Below, piece by piece: positions 24,780 through 33,470 of a stretch of 64,000 nucleotides of DNA. The DNA comes from an uncultured Clostridia bacterium (GTDB lineage Bacteria; Bacillota; Clostridia; Oscillospirales; Ruminococcaceae). The notes under the pieces were generated by a model. It ran no database searches, was not told where the DNA came from, and saw only the letters and a program-made list of their open reading frames with translations. The first letter of the stretch is position 1. Each line of letters starts with the position of its first letter. Position numbers and translations under genes: made by a program. The DNA lies in assembly GCA_947624375.1 (NCBI GenBank), contig CANQKD010000005.1, positions 1-64,000 of the forward strand, given 5' to 3'.

Positions 24780-25930
24780 TTTTACATATGAGCGTTCAGT
24801 GACGAGAGGTTAGAGGTGAGAGGTTAGAGGTTAGAAATGGTTTTACTGATTTTGCGGTGGATTTTCATACTTGCGGTTCAGATAGAAGCAAGAGGCAGAA
24901 TTAGTGAATAGTGAATATTGAATATTTAATAGATAATAGTTAAGGTGCGGCTTACGCCGCGTATTTTAAAATCTTGTCAAGAAAGGAAAAGTTTTCGGTC
25001 AAGCCTTTTTCAAAAGGCTTGCAGGGCGTGGGGCAGAGCCCCACAAAAAACACGATAAGCGCTCCGAAAAAGGTGAATTGTAAAACAGTCCGGTGGACTG
25101 TTTTACAAGAGGAAAATCCCTGCAAGAGAGGGATTTTCTTTTGAGCAGCCCTGACTATTTTTCCGCGTTCCATTATGGAACGCCGTGCAAAGTGGAAAGC
25201 TCTAACTTCTTGCCCTATTAGAGGTTAGAAGTGAGAAATTAGAAGTTAGAAACGGTTTTACTCATTTTGAGTGAAGCCGTTTTTTCTGCGGTTCAGATAG
25301 AGGCAAGAGGCAAGAAGTTTGGACTTGCCTGTACTGCAAATTATATGATTTTTCTAAAAATATAATATATCCCGACCCACAAACTTCCCCCAAAAAGCCG
25401 CTGGCAGAATATTCTTCCAGAGCCCTCTTTAGGCGGCAAGTGGACAGGGGTATATAATATTTCTCAAAAATCGAATAAATCGCAGTACGGAAAAGCCAAA
25501 AAACAGGGGCTTTCCATGAAGATGTTGCGCACGCAAGCGCGCGCAGGCAAAAAAGCTAAGGTTTTATCAAAGGAGAGGCTCACCTTTGAGAAGCAAGAAA
25601 ACGAGAAGCAAGAGGCAAGAAATTGCTTTTTTCAGTTTATTACAAATTTTTCAAAACGCGTATCTTGCCTCTTGCCTCTAAATCTAAACCGCAGGAGTGA
25701 CAAGTTTGCACAAAGACAGAAAAAGACTTTTCTAACTTCTAACCTCTCACCTCTAACCTCTAGCAGCGGAGCGCACGCTGTGTTTTCGGGGGCGCCGCCC
25801 CCGTACCCCTGCAAGCCTTTTGAAAAAGGCTTGATCGAAAACTTTTATTTTCTTGACAAGACTTAAAACCTTTGCGTGCTGTGGGTCAATGTGTGCGCTC
25901 CTGCGCTGCGCGTAAGCGCAACAAACAACC
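24780..25930. repeat. intergenic repeat block 4, no gene seen
   Basis: It contains heptamer runs (24805-24835, 25220-25250, 25735-25775), TGAATAG runs, a GCGGCTTACGCCGC hairpin (24953), AAGCCTTTTTCAAAAGGCTT, a CAGTCCGGTGGACTG hairpin (25086), AAAATCCCTGCAAGAGAGGG (25108), and the terminal CTGCGCGTAAGCGCAA. The first 250 bp are an inverted copy of 28465-28712. Confidence 0.75.
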
Positions 25931-26839
25931 TTACCCTTCTTGCTTTTTAATACTTTTCATCATAACGTTTGCACGCACTATCATAAACACCGCCATTAAA
26001 ATAACTATGGTACACACTCCGCCGCCGACCGCTCTGGTCATTGCTTTGTTGAAGTCTGCGCTGTCATTGCCGCCAAACTGCGTAAGCATGGCAGTTGTAA
26101 GAGAAAGTATAGATACCAGCGCGGAGACCAGATTTATTGCCTTTGCGGCAGAAAGCAGGGGGCTTTTGTGCCTGCGGAATTTTACTATATTTATGACTGA
26201 CGTAATCACCATATAGAACGAATAAAACGCCATTGCGTATATAAGCACGCCGGGGTAGACAAAGCCGTTGCCGCGGTGTACTATCAGGATAACTACCCCT
26301 GCCAGAGCCTGATTTATGAGCAGCAGCATTATTCCGCAAAGGCGGTAGCGCTTTATCTCGGCTACAATGTCGCTGTTTGATATGCGGTGTATCACCATAA
26401 GCCGGATCACAGCAAGCAAAATATAATACACCGCCAGCGCAACAAACCACTCCGAGCGATAGTATATACCAGAAAACAGCTTTACGGCTATGTACAGAAT
26501 ACTTACAAAAAAGCCCTGATACAGAGATATGCCCGTGCGGAAACGAACATCAGAAAAATAGCGCTGACCTATCTTTGTTGAGCGCAGTTTTCTCACAGGC
26601 GCGCTGTCTGTCACACGCTTTTTCAGACTGCCGAAAGCAGCCGTCAAATACTTAATACCCGTTATCGAAACCGTAAGAGCATATGCAGAGGCGATGTATG
26701 CAAAATAGCATACCACCAGCTGATGTATATTAAAAATCGCCACGCAAAGTATAGAGCCATAGCCTATTACAGCCGCGATAAGTGTAGGCACGGGCGGCAG
26801 GCAGAATACTTTTTTAAGAAAAGATACAAACGCTTTCAT
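25931..26839 (-). CDS. multi-span membrane protein of unknown function
   Basis: 302 residues with about eight hydrophobic segments and a Lys/Arg-rich linker after the first pair (KKRVTDSAPVRKLRSTK). No transporter signature was recognised. It starts 3 bp after the PHP gene stop, so the two are coupled, giving DRTGG-PHP-membrane protein as one unit near the hydrogenase genes. Confidence 0.7.
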   Translation of the reverse strand: MKAFVSFLKKVFCLPPVPTLIAAVIGYGSILCVAIFNIHQLVVCYFAYIASAYALTVSITGIKYLTAAFGSLKKRVTDSAPVRKLRSTKIGQRYFSDVRFRTGISLYQGFFVSILYIAVKLFSGIYYRSEWFVALAVYYILLAVIRLMVIHRISNSDIVAEIKRYRLCGIMLLLINQALAGVVILIVHRGNGFVYPGVLIYAMAFYSFYMVITSVINIVKFRRHKSPLLSAAKAINLVSALVSILSLTTAMLTQFGGNDSADFNKAMTRAVGGGVCTIVILMAVFMIVRANVMMKSIKKQEG

Positions 26840-26842
26840 ATA

Positions 26843-27574
26843 TTACTCTTGCAAAATGCTCGGGTGGCGCAGTGCCTCAATAACCGCGGCGGCAGACTTT
26901 TCCTCGGCGTGCAGGAAATTGACCGGCTCGTTTATATCCTGCAAATAGTGGGCATCGGAATTGGTTATTGCCTTGCAGCTTTGCAGATAGGGGTAGCCGC
27001 TGCGGAACTCCTCCAGCCGCGAGATGTTTTTCATCTCAAAGCTCTTGAAAGTGCTGTCGGGCGGTATGAAGCCCAGATTTGATATAACCGAAGTCGTCGA
27101 TTTATCAACGTGCGCAGGCAGAGCCACCCCTCCGAAGCTCTCCGCCAATGGGAAAGCCTGCGAAAAGGATATGCTCGTCGCGCTTATAAGCAGGGTGTCT
27201 TCAATGCCGACCGTTTCGTCGTCGCTGTTTTTTATAAGCTGCTCGCCGAAAAGCTCGGGGCTGTTCTGTATAGGCATTATTCTTTGGTGCACATACTCGT
27301 CAAGCTCCAGAGCCTTTTCAAGAGAGGGCATAAGCATAAGCACATGACATTCCTCGCTGGTGGTAAGCTCCATGGCGCATATCAGCGTGACACCGTATGC
27401 ATCGGCGACTTCCTTTGCAACCGCGCAGTTTTTGGAGGAGTTGTGATCCGAAAGCGCGATAACATCAAGCCCCTTTACATACGCCATGCCGACGATGTTT
27501 GCAGGGGTGCTTTCGTTGTCGCCGCACGGTGAAAGGCAGGAATGTATATGCAGGTCATACGAAAGACTAAGCAT
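26843..27574 (-). CDS. PHP-domain metal-dependent phosphoesterase
   Basis: 243 residues. PHP motifs: YDLHIHSCLSPCGD (N-terminal), ALSDHNS, a conserved acidic EL..SEECHVLML, and ITNSDAHYLQ. Such PHP proteins are recurrent neighbours of DRTGG proteins and sensory [FeFe] hydrogenases in Clostridia. The ATG at 27574 overlaps the DRTGG stop by 8 bp. Confidence 0.88.
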   Translation of the reverse strand: MLSLSYDLHIHSCLSPCGDNESTPANIVGMAYVKGLDVIALSDHNSSKNCAVAKEVADAYGVTLICAMELTTSEECHVLMLMPSLEKALELDEYVHQRIMPIQNSPELFGEQLIKNSDDETVGIEDTLLISATSISFSQAFPLAESFGGVALPAHVDKSTTSVISNLGFIPPDSTFKSFEMKNISRLEEFRSGYPYLQSCKAITNSDAHYLQDINEPVNFLHAEEKSAAAVIEALRHPSILQE

Positions 27575-27902
27575 TTTGCATAAGCTCGTAGATCTCGAGC
27601 GAAGTCTCAAAGATAGGCTTGTCAGACTGCACGACGTTTATGTCCTGTATCTTGGCTTTCTCCACCATAACGCTGTCAAGAGCCGCGCCCTCGGAGAGCA
27701 CTATAACAGCCATATCGGTAAGCGCCGCGACTGCCACGGCGTTTATGTTCGCCATTATAGTTACCCATGCCGCGCCTGCAAAGCCCTTTGACATTACCAC
27801 GCTCATAAGGTCGCAGTTGTAAATGCCGCTTATTTCTCTGTAACCGGAGGAAACGTTCAGCGGACGGTAGCCTGTTTTTTCTATAAGTTCGTTTACTGTC
27901 AT
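27567..27902 (-). CDS. DRTGG-domain protein
   Basis: 111 residues, matching the single DRTGG domain: N-terminal ELIEKTGYRPLNVSS and GIYNCDLMSVVMSKG, then AAWVTIMANINAVAVAALTDMAVIVLSEG. Probably a small regulatory partner of the hydrogen-sensing system. AAAAGGTGATAAT precedes the ATG at 27902. Paralogous in type to the DRTGG protein at 31.2-31.6 kb. Confidence 0.8.
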   Translation of the reverse strand: MTVNELIEKTGYRPLNVSSGYREISGIYNCDLMSVVMSKGFAGAAWVTIMANINAVAVAALTDMAVIVLSEGAALDSVMVEKAKIQDINVVQSDKPIFETSLEIYELMQNA

Positions 27903-27949
27903 ATTATCACCTTTTTGTATTGGATTTTTCACTTTATACAAAAGTGGGG

Positions 27950-28735
27950 GCTGTAATATTATTTGCGCTTACGCGCGCATGGAGCGCAGTGTCTTGTCGG
28001 CTTTAGCCTCCAAGCCGCTATACTACGGCTTAATATCAAAAGCTGCAATTCCTGTCAAGAAAATAAAAGTTTTCGATTGACCCTTTTTCAAAAGGGTCAT
28101 AGGGTCGAGGGGCAACGCCCCCGTCGCCGTCCGCAGACGGCGAAATCCCCTAACGGCAGGCGCTCTGAGAGGGGTGAATTCAGAAACAGTCCTGTGGACT
28201 GTTTCTGGAGAGGGGAGGCTCTGCAAGAGAGAGCCTCCCCTAGTTGTAGCGCAACGCTCTCTTTTCGCGTTCCATTATGGAACGCCATACAATATGAAAA
28301 ATTCATAACAAGTAAAATGCGCAAACATACGGCACTCTCAAAATGAGGAGATAACCAAATAAAAGTGAAGCGTTGAACGCGCTCCTGCGCCGCGCGTAAG
28401 CGCAAACTTTAACAATGCTATTGCGCACGCAAGCGCGCGCAGGGAAGATAGCTAAAGTTTTCTCAAAGGAGAGGCTCTCTCTTGCAGAGCCTCTCCTCTT
28501 AGAAAACAGTCCACCGGACTGTTTTCTAATTCACCTCTTGCAGAGCGCACGTTGTGTTTTTCGTGGGGCTTCACCCCACACCCCACGACCCTTTTGAAAA
28601 AGGGTCGATCGAAAACTTTTATTTTCTTGACAAGATTTTAAGATACGCGGCGTAAGCCGCACCTTAACTATTCACTATTCATTATTCGTTATTCACTATT
28701 CACTAATTCTGCTTCAGCGCGCTTTGAAATCAGCA
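27950..28735. repeat. intergenic repeat block 5, no gene seen
   Basis: Modules in order: GCGCTTACGCGCGCATGGAGC (27965, minus one base here), CCCTTTTTCAAAAGGG, GTCCTGTGGAC, GGGAGGCTCTGCAAGAGAGA, GCGTTCCATTATGGAACGC, a second opposite-facing set from 28400 to 28715 with CAGTCCACCGGACTG, GCGGCGTAAGCCGC and TATTCACTATTCATTATTCG-type AT runs. The right part is the inverse of 24895-25145. Confidence 0.75.
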
Positions 28736-28739
28736 AATC

Positions 28740-30014
28740 TTAGATACCGTTCAGATCGCTTGCCATTTTGTGAATGTATTCTCTCAGCAGGTGAACGCAG
28801 TCTTTCTCGTTCGCGAGACCCCTCACAACGTCCTCCGCGAGAGCTTTGCAGGTGGGCGCGCCGCATGAGCCGCAGTCAAGTCCCGGCAGGCGTGAGCATA
28901 TCTCCTCGACCTGCTCCATTTTCTTCAAACCGTCAGCGAAGTCTTTGCCGAGGTTGAACACAGGCTTGTATTCTATCGCCTGCTCGATGTAAGCGTTGCA
29001 CGGCAGAGCCTCGCCCACATGAGTTTTGGTAATGGGCATATATTTTCTTAACTGCTTCAGCTTGCTTTTGGCAACGTATGGGTTCTCGACCTGCAAAACG
29101 CCGCCTACACAGCCCCCGGCACAGGCATTGAGCTCTATAAACTGCAAATGTGATATTTTCTGATCTTCAAGATCTTCCAGAACGTTTATAACGTTCTCTA
29201 TGCCGTCGGCGGCAAGATAGTTATCAAGCAGCAGACCGCTTGCCTCGCCGCCAGACGCGCCCCAGCTTATGCCTATCTTGCCCGAATGTGCAAGCTCCGA
29301 GCTTTCGTTGGCTGTCTGCACCATGAGCGGCAGTATTTTAGGGTAGACCTCTTTTATAGCTATTACGGCATCTATCGCGCTCTTGTCGCAGCCGAGGGGG
29401 TTTTTAACGGAGGTAACTTTGGCAGGGCAGGGGGATATGAAAATTATTCCTATGTCCTCCTCTTTAAGACCCGTTTTCTCCATCGCTATGCGCCTAGCCT
29501 CCGATGCGGCTATCTCAACGGGCGCGTTCACCTGTATAAGATGTTCCAAAAGATTTGGAAATCTCACCTGTATGAGCCTTACCACAGAGGGGCAGGCGGT
29601 GGAGATGAACGGCGCGTTTTCGGGGTGATTGCTTATGTAATCGCGCGAGAGCTCCGAAACTATCTCAGCCGCCGCGGATACCTCGTAAACATCGTCAAAG
29701 CCCATGAGCTTCAATGCGCGCAGAACTATGTTTATGTCGTCAAGGTTGTTGAACTGCGCGTAGAATGACGGCGCAGGAAGAGCCACGGTGTACTTGTAGT
29801 TATCCAGCACTTCAAGCGGATCATAATAAGCTTTTTTGGCATGGTGGGGGCACACTCTGATACATTCTCCGCAGTCGATGCAGAAATCCTGAATGATATG
29901 TGCCTTTCCTCCGCGCACTCTTATTGCCTGAGTGGGGCAGCGCTTTATGCAGTTTATGCACCCCATGCATTTGTCGGGGTCGAGCCGCACGGAATTTGTA
30001 TATTTTTCGCTCAT
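28740..30014 (-). CDS. hydS: sensory-type [FeFe] hydrogenase (HydS/HsfB-like)
   Basis: 424 residues. Two N-terminal [4Fe-4S] motifs (C16, 19, 22, 26 and C45, 48, 51, 55) lead to a hydrogenase H-cluster domain: STACPSVV (138-145), SPCPAKV, ELNACAGGC, and a C-terminal DCGSCGAPTC cluster motif. In L1 the first Cys of the catalytic TSCCP pair is Ala, as in HydS proteins with altered proton transfer, so a regulatory hydrogen sensor is likely rather than a producer. The ATG at 30014 has AGGAG 7 nt upstream. Divergent from the hydC-hydA operon. Confidence 0.85.
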   Translation of the reverse strand: MSEKYTNSVRLDPDKCMGCINCIKRCPTQAIRVRGGKAHIIQDFCIDCGECIRVCPHHAKKAYYDPLEVLDNYKYTVALPAPSFYAQFNNLDDINIVLRALKLMGFDDVYEVSAAAEIVSELSRDYISNHPENAPFISTACPSVVRLIQVRFPNLLEHLIQVNAPVEIAASEARRIAMEKTGLKEEDIGIIFISPCPAKVTSVKNPLGCDKSAIDAVIAIKEVYPKILPLMVQTANESSELAHSGKIGISWGASGGEASGLLLDNYLAADGIENVINVLEDLEDQKISHLQFIELNACAGGCVGGVLQVENPYVAKSKLKQLRKYMPITKTHVGEALPCNAYIEQAIEYKPVFNLGKDFADGLKKMEQVEEICSRLPGLDCGSCGAPTCKALAEDVVRGLANEKDCVHLLREYIHKMASDLNGI

Positions 30015-30049
30015 AATTAAACTCCTTTTATACAAAAGTGTTCATGAAA

Positions 30050-30833
30050 TGTAGTTGTTATAGTTGCGCTTACGCGCAGCGCAGGAGCGCGTTCAACGCC
30101 CCACAACGCGCAAAAGTTTTAATCCCTGTCAAGAAAGGAGAAGTTTTCGATCAAGCCTTTTTCAAAAGGCTTGCGGGGTGTGGGGCAGCGCCCCACAAAA
30201 AACACGATAAGCGCTCCGAAAAAGGTGAATTGAAAAACAGTCCGGTGGACTGTTTTTCAAGAGGAAAATCCCTGCAAGAGAGGGATTTTCCTTTGGAAAG
30301 CCCAGACTATTTTTGCCTGCGCGCGCTTGCGTGCGCAATATGTTTGTTAAAGTTTGCGCTTTCGCGCAGCCTGCGGAGCTGTTAAACGCCCCACTGCATT
30401 TTAGTTGCCTTCTCATTTTAAGTAGGCTAATACGTTTGCCGTTTTACTTGTTGTGAATTTTTTACTTTGATTGGCGTTCCAGAATGGAACGCGGAAAGTT
30501 TGATATGGCTACTACTTAGGGAACGCCCTCTCTTGCAGGGCGTTCCCTCTTGAAAAACAGTCCACAGGACTGTTTTTCAATTCACCCTTTGCGGAGCGCC
30601 TGCCGTATGGGGCTTTCGCCCTCTGCGGAGGGCGACGAGGGTTTCACCCTCGACCTGACGACCCTTTTGAAAAAGGGTCGATCGAAAACTTTTCCTTTCT
30701 TGACAGGGTTTAAAACTTTTGCGCGTTGTGGGGCGTTGAACGCGCTCCTGCGCCGCGCGTAAGCGCAAAAATACTCAACATTAAAACAATGCGCAAACGT
30801 TGAAGTCACATTTTCTTACTTCTGACCTCTAGC
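30050..30833. repeat. intergenic repeat block 6 with long terminal inverted repeats
   Basis: The ends 30064-30170 and 30660-30768 are inverted copies over about 107 bp, with roughly 95% match by eye (TTGCGCTTACGCGC...; CTGTCAAGAAAGG; TTTTCGATC). Between them are two inner sets of hairpins (CAGTCCGGTGGACTG; AAAATCCCTGCAAGAGAGGG; CGTTCCAGAATGGAACG; GAACGCCCTCTCTTGCAGGG; CAGTCCACAGGACTG). No transposase. Confidence 0.8.
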
Positions 30834-31253
30834 TTATATATTAACTTTCATGGTTACCGTTGTGCCCTTGCCCAGAACAGTGTCTATCGTCATTTCGTCG
30901 GAATACTTTTTCATGTTCGGCAGACCCATTCCTGCGCCGAAACCGAGCGCACGCACGTTCTCCGATGCCGTTGACCAGCCTGCCTGCATGGCTTTTTCAA
31001 TATCTGCAATGCCCGGCCCGTTGTCTGCAAGCGTCATGATTATCTGCGTCGGGGTTATCTCAACGGTTATCTCACCGCCATTTGCGTGTATCACCATGTT
31101 TATCTCACCCTCATACATAGCGATAGCCACCTTGCGCACAGCTTCGGGCGGCAGCCCCATTCTTTTCAGCTTGCCCTTGGTGTCGCTCGATGCCTCCCCT
31201 GCACGGGTGAAGTCGTTGCCGTCTATAGTGTATTTTAAAACAAGATTACTCAA
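30834..31253 (-). CDS. anti-sigma-factor-like HATPase (RsbW-type)
   Basis: 139 residues, stand-alone GHKL ATP-binding domain: a conserved AMYEGEINMVIHANGG N-box, DNGPGI, and GAGMGLPNM. RsbW-type proteins bind partner regulators. A TTG start at 31253 is supported by AGGGGG 8 nt upstream, and overlaps the stop of the DRTGG gene by 8 bp. This mirrors the DRTGG-PHP overlap at 27.6 kb. Confidence 0.75.
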   Translation of the reverse strand: MSNLVLKYTIDGNDFTRAGEASSDTKGKLKRMGLPPEAVRKVAIAMYEGEINMVIHANGGEITVEITPTQIIMTLADNGPGIADIEKAMQAGWSTASENVRALGFGAGMGLPNMKKYSDEMTIDTVLGKGTTVTMKVNI

Positions 31254-31599
31254 GCACCGCACCCCCTGCGAGACCGTTTGAGTACAGTATGCCGCAAGCC
31301 TCAAACATTCTCATGTTCGATGCCAGCACAACAAGGTCTCTTTCCTGCGCAAGCTCCAGCACTTCTTCCGAAGGGCGCTTGCCCCTGATAAAGCATATGC
31401 AGATTATATCCATCATCTCCGCAGTCCTTATCACCTGCGGATTGCACAGCCCCGTCAGCAAAAGTGACTGGTCTTTTACATATGCTAAAACGTCGCTCAT
31501 CATGTCTGAACCGCAGGCGGTATGTACGTTCTTTGAAATAAATTCCTCACCGCAGAGCACCTCTGCGCCGAGCAGCTTCTGAATATCGGCAATTGTCAT
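31246..31599 (-). CDS. DRTGG-domain protein (second copy)
   Basis: 117 residues: N-terminal TIADIQKLLGAEVLCGEEF, then DVLAYVKDQSLLLTGLCNPQ, ending GLAGGAVLE. AAGGAG precedes the ATG. It is the first gene of a two-gene unit with the HATPase, divergent from hydC. Together with HydS these resemble a hydrogen-sensing module. Confidence 0.8.
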   Translation of the reverse strand: MTIADIQKLLGAEVLCGEEFISKNVHTACGSDMMSDVLAYVKDQSLLLTGLCNPQVIRTAEMMDIICICFIRGKRPSEEVLELAQERDLVVLASNMRMFEACGILYSNGLAGGAVLE

Positions 31600-31819
31600 G
31601 ACTAAAAACTCCTTACATTTTTTAGAGATCTGCGCGTATCAAAAAATATATACTTCTATAATAACATCTTTCCGCATTTTTTTCAAGTCGTTTTTCATAT
31701 AATTTTAAGGAAGTTCTTTTGTGCAAAAAGCGGAAAATAAAGTCAGAAATTTTTCTTTTTTATTAAAGATGTCGAAATTGCACAAAAAACGTTTGCTTTG
31801 TATGTAAGAAATGTTTATA

Positions 31820-31984
31820 GCAATTTGAAAGCGAATATGTTATAATAGATACTGTAAGACCGTAAGCAGGGGCAATACAGCATTTTCTGCCTGCGGTGCA
31901 AAAAATTACTTGCGCGGTGGGAACTCGCCGCAAAAGCTGTTTTGTTTGCCATGTGTGCATATAAATTTTACAGGAGGTTTTGAA
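31820..31984 (+). promoter_or_regulatory. hydC-operon promoter and 138-nt leader
   Basis: TATAAT (31841-31846) with a poor -35 (TAGCAA 17 bp upstream), which suggests an activator. The leader contains GCAGG...CCTGC and GCGG...CCGC stems. No known riboswitch or Rex site was recognised. Confidence 0.5.
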
Positions 31985-32482
31985 ATGGCTAAAAACATAG
32001 CTATCCCGTTCAAGGGAACGGCTGAGCAGGAGGCTAAACTGCGTCAGGTCATTGCGGAGCACAAGTCCGACAAGGGCGCGCTGATGCCTGTCTTGCAGAA
32101 GGCACAGGAGATATACGGCTATCTCCCTGTGGAGGTGCAGAAGATCATCGCCGAAGAAATGGATGTTTCCATGGAGAAGATATACGGCGTTGTAACGTTC
32201 TACTCTCAGTTTTCACTTTATCCTAAGGGAGAATATACTATTTCGGTATGTCTCGGCACTGCCTGCTACGTTAAGGGCAGCGGAGATATTTTTGACAAGA
32301 TCAGCGAGACGCTCGGTATCAAGGGCGGCGAAACTACCGCGGACGGAAAGTTCACTCTGGTGGACTGCCGCTGCATAGGCGCGTGCGGTCTTGCCCCGGT
32401 AATGACCATAAACGATGACGTTTACGGCAGACTTACCACCAAGGAAGTTGAAGGTATTCTCGATAAATACCGCAACGCATGA
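31985..32482 (+). CDS. hydC: NADH-dependent [FeFe] hydrogenase subunit HydC (NuoE-like)
   Basis: 165 residues, thioredoxin-like [2Fe-2S] subunit. Cys89, Cys94, Cys130 and Cys134 have the C-x4-C-x35-C-x3-C spacing. AGGAGG lies 7 nt before ATG. HydC with HydB and HydA forms the trimeric NADH/ferredoxin-linked, probably electron-bifurcating, hydrogenase known from Ruminococcus albus and Thermotoga. Confidence 0.94.
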   Translation: MAKNIAIPFKGTAEQEAKLRQVIAEHKSDKGALMPVLQKAQEIYGYLPVEVQKIIAEEMDVSMEKIYGVVTFYSQFSLYPKGEYTISVCLGTACYVKGSGDIFDKISETLGIKGGETTADGKFTLVDCRCIGACGLAPVMTINDDVYGRLTTKEVEGILDKYRNA

Positions 32483-33036
32483 TGACCGAGCTTTCGCTCA
32501 ATGTGCTTGACGTAGCCGAAAACTCCGTCAAGGCAGAGGCAACGCTGATAGAGATATCGGTGTGCAGCGATACAGCGAAAGACCTTATGACGATAGTTAT
32601 AAAGGATAACGGCAAGGGTATGGACGAAGAGCAGCTCGCAAGGGTGTGCGACCCGTTCTTTACCACGCGCACCACAAGAAAAGTGGGTCTGGGGGTATCG
32701 TTTTTCAAGCTTGCAGCCGAAAGCACCGGCGGAGAGTTTGAGATAACCTCAAAAAAGGGCGTGGGTACTACCGTGACCGCGACTTTCGTGATATCGAGCA
32801 TTGACAGGATGCCGCTGGGGGATATGACCTCGACGATGCACAGCCTCATCACATTGAACAAGGATACAGACTTTGTATACAGCTACAAAGTAAATGAAAG
32901 AGGATTCGTTCTTGACACGAGAGAACTGAGGGAAATACTTGAGGGCGTGCCCTTTGATGTTCCCGACGTTTCGGATTATATAAAAGAATATCTTTCCGAA
33001 AACAAAAAAGAGACCGACGGCGATATAATTTTATAG
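32479..33036 (+). CDS. HATPase-domain protein inside the hydrogenase operon
   Basis: 185 residues. GHKL ATP-binding core: LNVLDVAENSVKAEA (N box), DNGKGMDEE (G1), GLGVSFFKL (G2), GVGTTVTATF. No phosphoacceptor His domain. The gene sits in the operon between hydC and hndB, as in other clostridial hydrogenase loci, and the C-terminal ~50 residues are unassigned. A regulatory role is inferred. Confidence 0.85.
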   Translation: MMTELSLNVLDVAENSVKAEATLIEISVCSDTAKDLMTIVIKDNGKGMDEEQLARVCDPFFTTRTTRKVGLGVSFFKLAAESTGGEFEITSKKGVGTTVTATFVISSIDRMPLGDMTSTMHSLITLNKDTDFVYSYKVNERGFVLDTRELREILEGVPFDVPDVSDYIKEYLSENKKETDGDIIL

Positions 33037-33087
33037 TCAAGGGCTGTCGGCGTGTAAATGCAAATCAGTAAAGGAATGGTGATTTAA

Positions 33088-33450
33088 GTGAAATCTTTGG
33101 AAGAACTGAAGGCTATACGCGAAAAAATGCAGGGTCAGGTTGGTATGCGTCACGAGGACGAGACTACCACAAGAGTTGTTGTAGGTATGGCTACCTGCGG
33201 TATAGCTTCCGGCGCAAGACCGGTGCTCAACGCTTTTGTTGAGGGCGTTGCTGCCAAGGGCATAAACGACAAGGTAGTCGTTACCCAGACAGGCTGCATA
33301 GGTCTTTGCCAGTATGAACCTATAGTTGAGGTAATGGAACCCGGCAAAGAAAAGGTAACATACATTAAAATGACCCCCGAAAAGGCTGCCGAAGTTATAG
33401 ACAAGCACCTTGTAAGAGGTCAGGTAGTTGCCGAGTATACATTCAAGTAA
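33088..33450 (+). CDS. HndB-like thioredoxin-fold [2Fe-2S] protein
   Basis: 120 residues with VGMATCGIASGARPV and TQTGCIGLCQYEP. Three Cys (37, 70, 74) lie where a [2Fe-2S] cluster would bind, one fewer than in the full motif. GTG start at 33088 with AAGGAATGG upstream. Similar to the small HndB subunit encoded with NAD(P)-linked hydrogenases. Confidence 0.85.
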   Translation: MKSLEELKAIREKMQGQVGMRHEDETTTRVVVGMATCGIASGARPVLNAFVEGVAAKGINDKVVVTQTGCIGLCQYEPIVEVMEPGKEKVTYIKMTPEKAAEVIDKHLVRGQVVAEYTFK

Positions 33451-33470
33451 TTTAAGGAGGAGTACATAAT

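Noticed and set aside
31847-31984. riboswitch in the hydC leader
   Set aside because: Some stems are present but none matches a riboswitch I know; left as an unexplained leader.
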